Shown here one piece after another: positions 31,537 to 41,160 of a stretch of DNA of 64,000 nucleotides. The DNA is taken from positions 248,001 to 312,000 of the forward strand of contig NZ_FIZX01000001.1 in the NCBI RefSeq assembly GCF_900055185.1. The letters are read 5' to 3'. The DNA comes from Grimontia celer. Lineage in GTDB: Bacteria; Pseudomonadota; Gammaproteobacteria; Enterobacterales; Vibrionaceae. Under the pieces are notes generated by a model, which made no database searches, was not told the origin of the DNA, and was given only the letters and a program-made list of their open reading frames with translations. The position numbers and the translations under genes were made by a program. Within the stretch, counting starts at the first letter, position 1. The number at the start of each line of letters is the position of its first letter.

Positions 31537-32250
31537 GTGCAAAAGCGTGTTTGGGTAACGGGTGGTAGTCGTGGAATTGGTTTTGCGTTGGCACAACACT
31601 TTGTGGAAGGTGGACACAAGGTATTGGTGATAGCCAAAAACGAGAACAGTCTGGATAGCGCGAGACAGCGCATTGAAGGGCAGAACCCCGAGGCTGACTT
31701 CGTATCTGTTCAGTTAGATTTCTCTGATGCTAAAGCGGTAGATAGCAAAGTGCAGAAACTGCTTCAAGAGTTCGGCACTCCAGACATTCTCGTCAGCAAT
31801 GCGGGTATCTTGGCATTTGGGAACACGTCTGCCTCTGCATCGACCATTCATGATGTCTTTATGGTGAATGTGGTGTCATCGCTGGTTTTCACCAACAAGG
31901 TGGCAGAAGCTATGAAAGAAAAAGGCGCTGGGAGGATTTTCATTTTAGGGTCAACGGCAGGGATGACGCCCGTCAGCAAACTGGGTGTGTATTCAGCATC
32001 CAAGGCAGCAGTGGTGAGCTATGGCCAGAGTTTGTATGAAGAGATGCTTCCGCATGGTGTGGATGTGACCTGCTTATGCCCAAGTGTGGTGGATACAGAT
32101 ATGACGGATGATGGCCGAATAGACAAGATGCTGAAAATACAGCAGGAAGACATTGTGAAAGCAGTGGACTACATCATGTCATTGTCGCCGGGGTGCGCGG
32201 TGCCGTTACAGAAAATTGCCTGTAAGGTGATAGATTTAGAAAACCTTTGA
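31537..32250 (+). CDS. SDR family oxidoreductase
   Basis: 237 aa, a compact classical SDR: TGGSRGIGFALA nucleotide loop at residues 8-19, NAG at about 88, catalytic Ser in LGSTAGMTPVS and YSASK near 151. GTG 31537 follows the strong AAGAGGAGAG. The substrate is unknown. This is a different SDR subgroup from the one at 289. Confidence 0.85.
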   Translation: MQKRVWVTGGSRGIGFALAQHFVEGGHKVLVIAKNENSLDSARQRIEGQNPEADFVSVQLDFSDAKAVDSKVQKLLQEFGTPDILVSNAGILAFGNTSASASTIHDVFMVNVVSSLVFTNKVAEAMKEKGAGRIFILGSTAGMTPVSKLGVYSASKAAVVSYGQSLYEEMLPHGVDVTCLCPSVVDTDMTDDGRIDKMLKIQQEDIVKAVDYIMSLSPGCAVPLQKIACKVIDLENL

Positions 32251-32252
32251 AA

Positions 32253-32274
32253 AAGCCAGCACTGTCGCTGGCTT
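32253..32274. terminator. Terminator shared by the SDR gene and rlmA
   Basis: AAGCCAGC and GCTGGCTT flank a 6-base loop in the short gap between convergent genes. T runs are weak. Confidence 0.65.
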
Positions 32275-32284
32275 ACCATTCAAA

Positions 32285-33100
32285 TTAAGATATTTTGCGA
32301 TACACCCGGAGCGTGAAATCAGCTTCACAGTCAAACTGCTCAGCATCTTTCAGAGTTTGCCATAGGCTTTCCGGTGCGCGCCAAGCGAAGGGTGTCATTT
32401 GCAACAGGGTGGTCGCATCGGCGCTGTTAAGCGTCATTGGGTAAGCGACGGTTTGCTCGGCTTCCAGTTCAAAACCCGGCAAATCTTCCACTGGCACATC
32501 ATGCAAGCGCACTTCATCGTAAATGCCCGCTTTCAGTTGATAAAGGTGACGAGACCCCGGTGTGACTGTAACCACCACGCCGTTGTCTTTCACTGCACGC
32601 GCAAGCTCTTCGCCATTGCATGGCGCGTAGATGCGCACCACAGCATCCAGCTGGTTGTCCGCAAAAGGCAGGCGCTGGCTGGAAGCCACGAGAAAATCTA
32701 CATTCGGGTAGCGTTTGGCACCATAGCGAACCATGACTTTGGAAATGTCGAGACCAAACACCTTGATGCCTGCCAGTTGATCCGCAAAGTAGCTGGTGTA
32801 ATAACCTTCACCACAACCGATATCCAAAAGCTCCGCACTGTCTTTTCCAGCGAGCAGTGAGGTGAGCAATTTACTGACTGCATCTCGCATTGGCTGGTAA
32901 TGACCACCATCCAGAAACTGGCGGCGAGCCTGCATCATCTCTTTGTTGTCACCCGGATCTTTTGAACGCTTATGCTGCACAGGGAGCAGGTTTACATAGC
33001 CTTCTTTCGCCAGATCGAACTGGTGATTGTTGGCGCATTTGTACGTGCGGTCAGAAAGGTTCAGCGGCTCTTGGCACAGCGGACAAAGATAAGATGACAT
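32285..33100 (-). CDS. rlmA: 23S rRNA (guanine-N1)-methyltransferase RlmA
   Basis: 271 aa, near E. coli RlmA (269). It methylates G745 of 23S rRNA. The zinc finger at the N-terminus uses Cys6, Cys9, Cys22 and His26 (CPLCQEPL...CANNHQF), and the SAM-binding loop is LLDIGCGEGYYTSYF-like (ELLDIGCGEGYYT). The ATG at 33100 sets the zinc finger at the right distance; the frame continues upstream but without homology. Confidence 0.94.
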   Translation of the reverse strand: MSSYLCPLCQEPLNLSDRTYKCANNHQFDLAKEGYVNLLPVQHKRSKDPGDNKEMMQARRQFLDGGHYQPMRDAVSKLLTSLLAGKDSAELLDIGCGEGYYTSYFADQLAGIKVFGLDISKVMVRYGAKRYPNVDFLVASSQRLPFADNQLDAVVRIYAPCNGEELARAVKDNGVVVTVTPGSRHLYQLKAGIYDEVRLHDVPVEDLPGFELEAEQTVAYPMTLNSADATTLLQMTPFAWRAPESLWQTLKDAEQFDCEADFTLRVYRKIS

Positions 33101-33217
33101 AGCGAAGTTTCGACAAGGGTGAATGAGCGGCAAGGATACGGTGTGGGGCTGTAGGGTTCAAGCAAAGTAGCGATAATAGCGCGATAGAAGAGTGTAGATA
33201 GAGGATGTTTTTCTTCG

Positions 33218-33520
33218 CTACTTTTGGCTTAACAGGAATTTTCGAAGATCTCTTTCTACACGCATGACAAATAAAACAAACACCTTATCGCCTTCGTGCT
33301 TGTAAAAAACGCGGCAAGGATTCACAACAACTTCACGATAGCTGAGGTTTTCGAGTTCTGGTGGCGTGCGTCCTGACTCAGGGAATTCCTCTAATCGTTC
33401 AACACTAGCGAACACTGTCTGAACAAGGTGCTTTGCCGCTACGACGTTTTCAAGTGCGATGTATTCAGCGATATCATTGAGATCTGACAGCGCTGATTCC
33501 GTCCAGATTACTTCAGCCAT
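33218..33520 (-). CDS. ParE/RelE-type toxin
   Basis: 100 aa of the RelE/ParE superfamily. It begins AEVIWTESALSDLNDIAEYI and continues with LEEFPESGR, YREVVVNPCRVFYK and VERDLRKFL, the family order. ParE members poison DNA gyrase whereas RelE members cleave mRNA; the NDIAEYI and SGR motifs fit the ParE group better. The start overlaps the antitoxin by 13 bases. Confidence 0.88.
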   Translation of the reverse strand: MAEVIWTESALSDLNDIAEYIALENVVAAKHLVQTVFASVERLEEFPESGRTPPELENLSYREVVVNPCRVFYKHEGDKVFVLFVMRVERDLRKFLLSQK

Positions 33521-33765
33521 TTCGACATCTTATCCTTGGCTTCTTGCTGGCTAACCGTTTTACCTTCAGCTAAAGCGCGCTCTCCCCGAGCAATTCCCTC
33601 AAGAATGGCTAAACGGTTCTGCATAAACTCGTAATCCTCAACGTCTACAAGGTAGGCTGACGGCTTACCGTGTTCTGTAATCAATACTGGCTCTTTTGTA
33701 TCGTGAAGATCAGCAAGGATTTTGGTTGCTTGACGTTTAAGTGATGTAACAAGTTCGACTTTCAT
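33508..33765 (-). CDS. Phd/YefM-type antitoxin
   Basis: 85 aa. The N-terminal half is the Phd/YefM DNA-binding fold with EPVLITEHGKPSAYLVDVEDYE, quoted here in part as VLITEHGKPSAYLV, and the C-terminal half is the charged toxin-binding tail. It comes first in the operon, as usual, so it can repress the pair. The pair lies between rlmA and speB and may be an acquired module. Confidence 0.88.
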   Translation of the reverse strand: MKVELVTSLKRQATKILADLHDTKEPVLITEHGKPSAYLVDVEDYEFMQNRLAILEGIARGERALAEGKTVSQQEAKDKMSKWLK

Positions 33766-33778
33766 AACAGCAGCTCCG

Positions 33779-33802
33779 AAGTGATACTTTAGTGATACTA
33801 TT
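33779..33802 (-). promoter_or_regulatory. Promoter and likely operator of the toxin-antitoxin pair
   Basis: On the minus strand two direct AGTATCAC repeats are separated by three bases, just in front of the antitoxin start, and TAGAAT next to them could be the -10 element. Repeats in this place are where Phd-type antitoxins bind. The assignment is by position only. Confidence 0.5.
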
Positions 33803-33832
33803 CTATCGCATTGGGCATAGCAACCTGTGCTG

Positions 33833-33863
33833 AAAACAAAAACACCCGCTTAAGCGGGTGTTT
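33833..33863 (-). terminator. Terminator of speB
   Basis: AACACCCGCT and AGCGGGTGTT pair almost without a loop, followed on the minus strand by TTTGTTTTC. It is 20 bases after the speB stop. Confidence 0.88.
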
Positions 33864-33882
33864 CTAGTCAGCAAAGCAACAA

Positions 33883-34806
33883 TCACTTCGCTTTGCGATT
33901 CGCTGCCCACACATACAACAGGTCGGTCGCGATCGTCGCTGCCGCCAGAGAGGTCAGGTCTGCATGGTCGTAGGCGGGTGCCACTTCCACCACATCCATA
34001 CCAATCAGGTTGATGCCTTGCAGTGAGCGAATCACTTTCAAGATCTTGTCTGTGCTCAGACCGCCGCAAACCGGAGTGCCTGTACCCGGCGCGTAAGCGG
34101 GATCCAGACAGTCGATGTCGAAGGTCAGGTAAACCGGACGGTCGCCAACACGGGTTTTAATTGCCTCAACGATTTGTTCAACAGACCAATCATTCGCCGT
34201 CGCTGCATCTACCACCTGGAAGCCCAGCTCGTCGCTATGCTCAGTACGGATGCCGATCTGGATAGATGCATGTGGGTTAATTAGACCTTCTTTTGGCGCG
34301 GTGTAGAACATGGTGCCATGGTCGAACTCGCTGCCTTGATCGTAGGTGTCGGTGTGGGCATCAAAGTGAACCAGTGCCATTTCACCGAACTGCTTCGCGT
34401 GAGCGCGCAGCAGTGGCAGGGTCACGAAGTGGTCGCCGCCAAATGTCAGCAGGGTTTTGCCTTCTGCTAACAGGCTGGTGGCGTGCGCTTCCAGACGCTC
34501 ACTCATGTTGCGTGCATCGCCACAATCAAACACCAAATCACCACAGTCAGCGATTTTGATTTCTTTGGTCAGGGAGAAATCCCAAGGCCATTTTTTGCTT
34601 TCCCAAGCCAAATTGGTAGATGCCTGACGAATCGCCCCCGGGCCCATGCGTGCGCCAGAGCGGCCCGTGGTTGCCATATCAAAAGGAACACCAGTGATCA
34701 CCACGTCAGCGTCGCAACCTTGTGGGTTAAACACCAGTGGTTGGCGCAGGAAACCGAACGCGTTGGCGTACAGGGAGTAGTCTGGGTAGTTGGCCAATGT
34801 TGCCAT
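33883..34806 (-). CDS. speB: Agmatinase
   Basis: 307 aa (E. coli SpeB 306). It hydrolyses agmatine to putrescine and urea with a Mn pair. Metal-binding motifs are [16 protein letters not shown] and [18 protein letters not shown] 34806 is the start; extra upstream codons lie in the spacer behind speA. It follows speA by 50 bases, so the two enzymes of the arginine route to putrescine are made from one mRNA. Confidence 0.97.
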   Translation of the reverse strand: MATLANYPDYSLYANAFGFLRQPLVFNPQGCDADVVITGVPFDMATTGRSGARMGPGAIRQASTNLAWESKKWPWDFSLTKEIKIADCGDLVFDCGDARNMSERLEAHATSLLAEGKTLLTFGGDHFVTLPLLRAHAKQFGEMALVHFDAHTDTYDQGSEFDHGTMFYTAPKEGLINPHASIQIGIRTEHSDELGFQVVDAATANDWSVEQIVEAIKTRVGDRPVYLTFDIDCLDPAYAPGTGTPVCGGLSTDKILKVIRSLQGINLIGMDVVEVAPAYDHADLTSLAAATIATDLLYVWAANRKAK

Positions 34807-34856
34807 TGATAAATCCTTGAAAAAGAGGCTGCCCGCGATGCAGGCAGCCGAAATCA

Positions 34857-36776
34857 TTAACGGTTGTGGTGAATGTCTTCGAGGTAGGTGTAGCCTTTCA
34901 GGCCTTCAGAAAGCTCAGAAAGAATCGCGTCTTGCTCCTGCTCTGGCAGGGTTTTCACCATTTCTTCGTATTGGCTCAGGAACTCGTCTGCTTCCAAGTG
35001 CACGTAACGCAGCACATCACCCACGGTGTCGCCATGGTGAATAGATTCAATCTCGTATCCGCCATCTTTATTGCAGCGAACAACAGCAGAATCGGTATCA
35101 CCGAACAGGTTGTGCATGTCGCCCAGAATTTCCTGATACGCACCCACAAGGAAGAAACCAATGCGGTATGGCGATTCATCGCTCCACGTTGGTACAGCCA
35201 ACGTGCTTTCAATGCCTTGGCCTTCGACGTATTGCTCAACCGCACCGTCAGAGTCACAGGTGATATCCAGCAGCACAGCGCGGCTTTCCGGCTCTTTATC
35301 CAGCTTTGACAGCGGCAGGATAGGGAACACTTGCTCAATACCCCATGCATCCGGCAGTGACTGGAACAGGGAGAAGTTCACGAAGAACTTGTCTGCCAAG
35401 CGGCTGTTCAGCTCATCCAGTACCGGGCGGTGTGCGCGGTTTTTCTGGGACATCTTGCAAGACAGCTCGTAACAAATACGCAGGCTGATTTGTTCTGCCC
35501 AAGCGCGTTCGGCAAAGTTCACCAAGCCCATGGCAAACTGCATGTGCACTTCTGCCAGATCGTTCTGGTTATCGTGGTAAATCTCTACCAGCGAGCGCTG
35601 GTCAGTCGACTGGCTCAGGTCTTTGAATGAGCGCCACATGTTATGAAGGATCTGCGAAGCATCTTCTGCAGGCGCAAACACTTCCTCACGCTGGTAGCTT
35701 TCAACGCCCATTACGTCAGTGATCAGCACTGCGTGATGCGCAGTCAGGTTACGGCCTGACTCAGAGATAATGCGCGGCATCTTGATGTCGAAGGCTTTAC
35801 ACACATCCCCAATGGTGAACACGACATTGTTGGCGTACTCGCGCTGGCTGTAGTTCATCGAACAACTGCTTTGGCTGCGTGTGCCTTCGTAGTCGATTGC
35901 CAGACCGCCGCCCACGTCCAGCGTGGTGATTCCCGCACCCATTTGGTAGAGCTCAGCAAATACACGCGCCGCTTCGTTCACACCCGAGCGTACGTCGCGA
36001 ATGTTGGCGATTTGCGAACCGAGGTGGAAATGCAGTAATTGCAGTGTATCCAGCATCTCCAGTTCACGCAGGCGGTTCATCACAGTCATTACCTGAGACG
36101 CAGACAGACCGAATTTAGACTTCTCGCCGCCGCTTGCCTGCCATTTACCTTTGCCCTGTGAAGCCAGACGCGCACGCAGCCCCAGGCGCGGTTTAACGCC
36201 CAGCGCTTTCGCTTCTGCCAGCACGGTATCCAGCTCAGAAAGCTTTTCCAACACGATGTACACTTCGTGGCCCAGCTTTTCGCCAATCAGTGCGAGACGG
36301 ATATATTCGCGGTCTTTGTAGCCGTTACACACGATGACAGAGCTTGCCTGACGCGCCATGGCCAGAACAGCCATCAGTTCTGGCTTACTACCCGCTTCCA
36401 GACCCAGTTGACGTTCCTGGCTGGCGTATTGGCTTTTCAGGATTTCGCCAACCACTTCTTTTTGCTGGTTCACTTTAATCGGGTAAACCAGCAGGTATTC
36501 GCCTTCATAGCCATAGTCAGCAATGGCATCGTTGAAGTGGGTGCATAGGCTGTCTACACGGTGATGCAGGATCTCTGGGAAACGCACCAGCACAGGCAAA
36601 GAAGCGCCTTTGGCAATCAGTTCATCAGCCAGCGTTGAAAGCGCGATGTTGTTGTCCGGTTGTTGGGTATCCGGACGGGCAATCACCTCGCCTTGTGAAT
36701 TAATATCGAAGTAACCCTGACCCCAGTAAGGCGTGTTGTAGACATCGCGGGCGTCATTGATAGACCAATCACTCAT
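34857..36776 (-). CDS. speA: Biosynthetic arginine decarboxylase
   Basis: 639 aa (E. coli SpeA 658). It is a PLP enzyme that makes agmatine from arginine. [16 protein letters not shown] holds the PLP Lys, [12 protein letters not shown] the fold type III His motif, [14 protein letters not shown] the phosphate loop and [12 protein letters not shown] the catalytic Cys/Asp region. ATG 36776 is chosen because AGGA stands six bases before it, whereas ATG 36782 would be too close. The long leader upstream contains a hairpin and a small ORF. Confidence 0.97.
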   Translation of the reverse strand: MSDWSINDARDVYNTPYWGQGYFDINSQGEVIARPDTQQPDNNIALSTLADELIAKGASLPVLVRFPEILHHRVDSLCTHFNDAIADYGYEGEYLLVYPIKVNQQKEVVGEILKSQYASQERQLGLEAGSKPELMAVLAMARQASSVIVCNGYKDREYIRLALIGEKLGHEVYIVLEKLSELDTVLAEAKALGVKPRLGLRARLASQGKGKWQASGGEKSKFGLSASQVMTVMNRLRELEMLDTLQLLHFHLGSQIANIRDVRSGVNEAARVFAELYQMGAGITTLDVGGGLAIDYEGTRSQSSCSMNYSQREYANNVVFTIGDVCKAFDIKMPRIISESGRNLTAHHAVLITDVMGVESYQREEVFAPAEDASQILHNMWRSFKDLSQSTDQRSLVEIYHDNQNDLAEVHMQFAMGLVNFAERAWAEQISLRICYELSCKMSQKNRAHRPVLDELNSRLADKFFVNFSLFQSLPDAWGIEQVFPILPLSKLDKEPESRAVLLDITCDSDGAVEQYVEGQGIESTLAVPTWSDESPYRIGFFLVGAYQEILGDMHNLFGDTDSAVVRCNKDGGYEIESIHHGDTVGDVLRYVHLEADEFLSQYEEMVKTLPEQEQDAILSELSEGLKGYTYLEDIHHNR

Positions 36777-36798
36777 GTTCATTCCTCAGTGGTGATTG

Positions 36799-36856
36799 GG
36801 TACAGGAAACGCCGCTGACGGCAGATAATAGGTGGCCGTCACCGGTGCTGTGTACC
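36799..36856 (-). promoter_or_regulatory. Nested hairpin in the speA leader
   Basis: GGTACA (36799-36804) pairs with TGTACC (36851-36856), and inside it TGACGGC (36816-36822) pairs with GCCGTCA (36835-36841). The structure ends about 15 bases before the speA ribosome site and begins shortly after the stop of the leader ORF, the place expected for translation- or transcription-coupled control. Confidence 0.65.
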
Positions 36857-36887
36857 AGATAAAAATAATGGGTAACGCTGGCAGACC

Positions 36888-37079
36888 TTACTCAGGCATC
36901 TGAAGCGACAGTTCGAAAAGCACAGTTTCTGCGCTACGTGTTCGCTTTAACGATGCCCGCTTCCTGCGTACATGAGTCGACAGGCTCTGGGGTTTGTTTT
37001 GCGGGTGGATGTTAGCTGCGGTGTCGCAAAGAGTACTCAGGCCTTCTGCCTGAACAGCGTGGTTTGCGATAGATTTCAT
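36888..37079 (-). CDS. Candidate 63-aa leader ORF upstream of speA
   Basis: An ORF beginning MKSIANHAVQ with AGGA six bases before its ATG. The stop is 111 bases upstream of the speA start. The C-terminal third is Arg/Lys-rich (HVRRKRASLKRTRSAE), followed by FELSLQMPE. An Arg-rich leader before arginine decarboxylase suggests arginine- or polyamine-dependent ribosome behaviour, in the way SpeFL controls speF; no homology to SpeFL is claimed. It could also be a chance ORF. Confidence 0.5.
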   Translation of the reverse strand: MKSIANHAVQAEGLSTLCDTAANIHPQNKPQSLSTHVRRKRASLKRTRSAETVLFELSLQMPE

Positions 37080-37435
37080 TGCCATTCCTAAAAAGGGCGT
37101 GCTTACTGCTGCACGGTATGACAGAGAAAACGGCTGGTCTGCGTGGAAACTGCAACTTGAGGTTGTTCCAGCACATTGCAATCAATCTTGAGTTGCTCGA
37201 CCTAGCCCGTATACACCTCGACGGCATCATCAAAACCGGTTGGGTGCGTGGCGATTAGACAACCGATTTAGCTTGGGCGCAAATAAATTAATTTGTCACT
37301 GACAATCAAAATTGTTTATCAATTCTCCCATCCAAGTGATGTGAGATAAGTTTAATTTAAACAGTGGGTTAGGGTAGGGTTTTAAATGCCGGAAAGCCGC
37401 TGAAAACAGCGGCTTTTGATTGAGGTTTTTTGAGC
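37080..37435. other. Upstream region of speA and end of yfbU
   Basis: About 350 bases without a convincing gene. It includes AT-rich sequence near 37285-37365 that probably contains the speA promoter and the yfbU terminator near 37393. I see no operator that I can name. Confidence 0.45.
37393..37417. terminator. Terminator after yfbU
   Basis: AAAGCCGCTG and CAGCGGCTTT with a 5-base loop, 20 bases after the yfbU stop. Confidence 0.75.
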
Positions 37436-37942
37436 TTACGCGCCCACGATTTGACAAAGCTCGTTGCCACATAGGTGGTACTGACGAGGGCAGTTGCGCC
37501 ATACCTGCAGCATGCGTTGGTATTTCGCCAGCATTGGCGTTTGGCTGTTGAAGTGGTGTGAACCCTTGTCGAATTGTGGGTACAAACCATCCACATCGGT
37601 CAGGAAGCGCACGTAGTTGACCAGATGCGCTTCAGTCGCGGCATCAAAGCCCCAGAACTGAAGGCGACGTGCATCAACATCACATTCGCAACGGGTGCCG
37701 TCTTCCAGCATGCGGTAAGATTCCTGAAGTGCGTGGTGCATCTCCATGATATCAACCACCTGGCGGCACAGATCCTCTGACATTTCGCCAAAGTCTTTAT
37801 CCAATTCACGCATTTGCAGGGCATATCCGCGCTCTACAATAGTTTGTAGGCGACGATATTTTTCTGCATTTTGTGGATCAAGTTGGGACATTAGCGTGTA
37901 TTGATTAGATAGGATAAGACGTTGAGCGTGTGTCATTTCCAT
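37436..37942 (-). CDS. yfbU: YfbU family protein
   Basis: 168 aa, highly similar to E. coli YfbU over its full length: [15 protein letters not shown] at the start, [30 protein letters not shown] and CPRQYHL near the end. ATG 37942 matches the E. coli start. In E. coli yfbU lies beside yfbV and ackA; here it has moved about 10 kb away, next to speA. The function is not established. Confidence 0.95.
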   Translation of the reverse strand: MEMTHAQRLILSNQYTLMSQLDPQNAEKYRRLQTIVERGYALQMRELDKDFGEMSEDLCRQVVDIMEMHHALQESYRMLEDGTRCECDVDARRLQFWGFDAATEAHLVNYVRFLTDVDGLYPQFDKGSHHFNSQTPMLAKYQRMLQVWRNCPRQYHLCGNELCQIVGA

Positions 37943-38146
37943 AATAGTGGCCTCGAAAGATAAAAATTCTTCATCCAAACAGCCTCTTAGTTGTGATTTG
38001 AAGTGAGCAAGTTTGGCAATTCATGTGCCACAGATTAACAGTTGAAGCAGGCTACTTTTTTGATCTGGATACAGGTTAGTTACGCTTTTTTAACTTGAAA
38101 ATTGCACCATTTTTGTAGCTCAAAGCCCAAGGATAACGGAGCAAGG

Positions 38147-38794
38147 ATGATTTATTGGCAGGTGTTTGGTTGGACGTGTTTTCTGGTGTCGCTTTGGCTA
38201 TGCCGGTCGCCGCTTGGTTGGCAGAAAATGCGCACGGAAAAGGACTACCAGCACTTGGTGTTTGCCAGCGGGATCATTCTCTTTTGTTTGTGGGCATTGA
38301 AGGCAGGGATCAGCGAAGGGTTGGATATCCACTTTCTGGGAATGACAGTGCTCACGCTGTGTCACGGCCCGAGAATCGCTATTTGGATTTCAGTGATTCC
38401 GTTGACCCTGATGGTAGGATTTGGCCTGCTGCCATTTGCTGATGTCGGGCTATACGCGTTTACCACGGCGGTGCTTCCAGCCTTGGTCAGCTATGCGGTT
38501 TTCCTGCTGTCCTACCGCTATCTCAGTCATCACCTGTTTATCTATATTTTCATCGCCGGTTTTCTTAATGCGGCGTTTACCATTGTGTTCCATCTTTGCA
38601 CTGTGTCGACAGGGTATTGGGTGTCTGGCCTTCATGGCTGGGAGACAATTCTCGATAATTACCTGACACTGGCGCTGTTGATCTGGTTCCCCGAAGGGCT
38701 GCTCAACGGCATGGCTGTGACCTTGCTGGCAGTGTATCGCCCGCATTGGTTACGTACATTCTATGACAGGGAATACTTGTCGCCTGACAGGTGA
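38147..38794 (+). CDS. CbiM-like predicted membrane protein
   Basis: 215 aa with six or so helices. The topology and the pattern ILFCLWALKAGISEGLDIHFLG and LLIWFPEGLLNGM recall the permease CbiM of energy-coupling factor cobalt/nickel systems, and Vibrio members are often labelled so. No CbiN, CbiQ or ATPase gene is beside it. It lacks the normal MHI start of CbiM, so substrate and role are unsure. GGAG lies five bases before ATG 38147. Confidence 0.65.
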   Translation: MIYWQVFGWTCFLVSLWLCRSPLGWQKMRTEKDYQHLVFASGIILFCLWALKAGISEGLDIHFLGMTVLTLCHGPRIAIWISVIPLTLMVGFGLLPFADVGLYAFTTAVLPALVSYAVFLLSYRYLSHHLFIYIFIAGFLNAAFTIVFHLCTVSTGYWVSGLHGWETILDNYLTLALLIWFPEGLLNGMAVTLLAVYRPHWLRTFYDREYLSPDR

Positions 38795-38814
38795 CAATCG
38801 GCGAATAAAGAAAA

Positions 38815-38831
38815 ACCGGCGCGAGGCCGGT
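38815..38831. terminator. Hairpin between the CbiM-like gene and pflA
   Basis: ACCGGC and GCCGGT with a 5-base loop, flanked by an A run on one side. It stands between convergent genes and could stop either. Confidence 0.6.
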
Positions 38832-38852
38832 CTTCGTTAAATTCGTTCGAGA

Positions 38853-39593
38853 TTAGTAAACCACTTTGTGGCCGTAACCTTCCAGAATTGCTTTCAGCGC
38901 TTCCATGGTTTCTTTCTTTGGTGGGCTGACATCTTTGAGTTCATACTCGTAGCCCAGCGCTTCCCATTTGTGCGCGCCAAGCTGGTGGTATGGCAGCATT
39001 TCCACTTTCTCGATGTTGTCCATGTCTCTGATGAACTCACCCAGACGGTGTGCAGATTCTTCATCGTCAGTGTAGCCTGGAACCACGACGTAACGAATCC
39101 AGGTTTTCTGGCCGCGCTGGTGCAGGTAACGTGCGAAATCCAGTGTACGACGGTTGGACACGCCAATCAGGTCTTTGTGGATGTCATCATTCATTTGTTT
39201 CAGGTCGAGCATCACAAGATCGGTAGCATCCAACACTTCATCAACCACGTCAGTGTGCTTGCGGATGTAACCATTGGTATCCAGACAGGTATGAATGCCT
39301 TCCGCTTTTGCTGCACGGAAGAAATCACGCACGAATTCAGGTTGAAGCATGGCTTCACCACCCGAAGCGGTCACACCGCCACCGGAGGCGTTGATGAAGT
39401 GACGGTAGGTCACCACTTCTTTCATGATTTCTTCGACGGTGACTTCTCGGCCATCGTCCAGATCCCACGTATCGCGGTTGTGGCAGTACTTGCAGCGCAT
39501 CAGGCATCCTTGCATGAAAACGATAAATCGAATGCCAGGACCATCAACGGTTCCACAAGACTCAAAAGAGTGAATACGGCCAATCACCGACAT
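38853..39593 (-). CDS. pflA: Pyruvate formate-lyase activating enzyme
   Basis: 246 aa, as in E. coli. A radical SAM enzyme that puts the glycyl radical on PflB. The cluster Cys residues are Cys30, Cys34 and Cys37 ([11 protein letters not shown]), followed by [13 protein letters not shown] 39593 gives the start [14 protein letters not shown] and has GGAG six bases upstream. It is separated from pflB by a REC-EAL gene, unlike most enterobacterial pflBA. Confidence 0.97.
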   Translation of the reverse strand: MSVIGRIHSFESCGTVDGPGIRFIVFMQGCLMRCKYCHNRDTWDLDDGREVTVEEIMKEVVTYRHFINASGGGVTASGGEAMLQPEFVRDFFRAAKAEGIHTCLDTNGYIRKHTDVVDEVLDATDLVMLDLKQMNDDIHKDLIGVSNRRTLDFARYLHQRGQKTWIRYVVVPGYTDDEESAHRLGEFIRDMDNIEKVEMLPYHQLGAHKWEALGYEYELKDVSPPKKETMEALKAILEGYGHKVVY

Positions 39594-39713
39594 GAGCATC
39601 TCCAAAACTACTGTAAAAAGTAAGGTGTTATTTTATTACAGAAACGTGGTGACCTAAAGGAAATATGACCCTGCGACGGCGATATGAGACGGGAAATTGT
39701 AAGGAAAGGAGAA

Positions 39714-39732
39714 AGGCGCGAAAACCGCGCCT
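39714..39732 (-). terminator. Hairpin downstream of the REC-EAL gene
   Basis: AGGCGCG and CGCGCCT with a 5-base loop. It lies about 55 bases after the REC-EAL stop and in front of pflA, so pflA is probably transcribed separately. Confidence 0.6.
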
Positions 39733-39786
39733 AAAACGCTTATGCTAGAACAAAATTTAACCACCAAAGGTCAACAGGCCCTAGGG

Positions 39787-40998
39787 TTAGATTTCGATGG
39801 TATTGATGGCGATAGGGGGGCAAAGCGTGCGGCTTTCAAGCACAGATTCCCAGATATTCTGCCAGTCGTGCAGTTGGTCAGCCGGCATGGCTCTGGCGAT
39901 GAAAAAGCCCTGTCCGTAGTCGCAACCCATATCGCGAAGCGAATGCCACACTTCAATGCACTCAATACCCTCCGCAACCGATGCCACGCCAATACGATTG
40001 GCGACCAAAGCACTTGCTTCCACCAAAGCGCAAGCCGTGCGGGAGCTCAGCATAGGAAGCACAAGATTCAGGCCGATTTTCAAAGAATCCAGCGGCAGGA
40101 ACTCCACCTGTTGAAGGGTGCCGTAGCCAGAACCGAAATCATCAATCGCGATGCGAAATCCGTTGAGCAACAGCCGGGAAGCCGCTTCTTGCAATTGGGC
40201 AATCTGAGAAAAGTCCTCGGGTTCGTGCAACTCAAAATAAATCAGTTGGTTGAGGTTAGGGTACTGGTGACCCATTTCAATGATTTCATCGACAAAGTTA
40301 AGTTTGATGAGGTTGGTCACTGAAACATTAATGCCAACAGGATGACCATCCAGATATGTCTGGTTAGCGATAACGCTATTGATCACTGAGAAAGTGAGTT
40401 CCGCTTCCAGATTCAGGTTAGTAATTTGCGGGAGAAAGGATATCGGTGTCAGTGTTCCTCTGATGGGATGCTTCATTCGCTGCAATGCTTCGCAAGCCAC
40501 CCATTCACCGGTATCAAAACGGACAATTGGTTGGAACCAGGTCTCGAACAGGTTGGCTTTCCATCCTTCCAGTACTTCGTCATCAGAAAGAGGAAGTAAA
40601 TCCTGCGGGTAATCGGTGTCGTGTTCCTGCGCGAGCGTCAGGTAAAACTTGAGCAAGGGAATGGAAGCGGGCTTGGGCAACACACCCAGCACGTTGAGGC
40701 TCATGTTTTCACACATGCTTTTGACGGTATCCAACACTTTTTGCGAAGCGGCACTAGTGATGACGATACACCCCATAAATCCGCGTTCTGCAGCGTTGCT
40801 GAGGAGCTTGATGCCATCCATATCTGGCAGTTCTAAATCGCAGAAAATCAGATCAGGTTTTTCCTGGATTATTTTCTCCAATGCAGCGTTCCCGGATTCT
40901 GCAAAAACCAGCGAGTCGTCACCTGATATGAGTTGCATTAACTGCCCGGCAATCACATCTCGTTGGAAGGGATGGTCTTCCACTAGCAAGATATTCAT
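39787..40998 (-). CDS. Response regulator with EAL phosphodiesterase domain
   Basis: 403 aa. A receiver domain (about 1-125) with Asp54 in LIFCDLELPDMDG is joined to an EAL domain (about 150-390). Motifs are CEALQRMKHP, NVSVTNL, FELHEPED, IDDFGSGYGTL, DSLKIGLN, SVAEGIE and YGQGFF. The residues expected for Mg binding and catalysis seem present, but the usual KID reads KIG, so activity is likely but not certain. It would degrade cyclic-di-GMP under control of an unknown kinase. It lies between pflB and pflA. Confidence 0.9.
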   Translation of the reverse strand: MNILLVEDHPFQRDVIAGQLMQLISGDDSLVFAESGNAALEKIIQEKPDLIFCDLELPDMDGIKLLSNAAERGFMGCIVITSAASQKVLDTVKSMCENMSLNVLGVLPKPASIPLLKFYLTLAQEHDTDYPQDLLPLSDDEVLEGWKANLFETWFQPIVRFDTGEWVACEALQRMKHPIRGTLTPISFLPQITNLNLEAELTFSVINSVIANQTYLDGHPVGINVSVTNLIKLNFVDEIIEMGHQYPNLNQLIYFELHEPEDFSQIAQLQEAASRLLLNGFRIAIDDFGSGYGTLQQVEFLPLDSLKIGLNLVLPMLSSRTACALVEASALVANRIGVASVAEGIECIEVWHSLRDMGCDYGQGFFIARAMPADQLHDWQNIWESVLESRTLCPPIAINTIEI

Positions 40999-41160
40999 GG
41001 CGTTCCCCTAAAGCGCACATGGTGGCATCGAACGGCGATGCGAAAGTTGTTGTGATAGAACAGCTTGCTTCCAGTATGGTCGTTAATTTTATGAGCGTCG
41101 ACAGAACGTCATGCGGTTAGAGGGAGGGGCTAGAGCGCCATTTACTTTTGAAACAGGCAT

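Noticed and set aside
32399-32860. 153-codon plus open frame opposite rlmA
   Set aside because: It is antisense to rlmA, which has intact zinc and SAM motifs.
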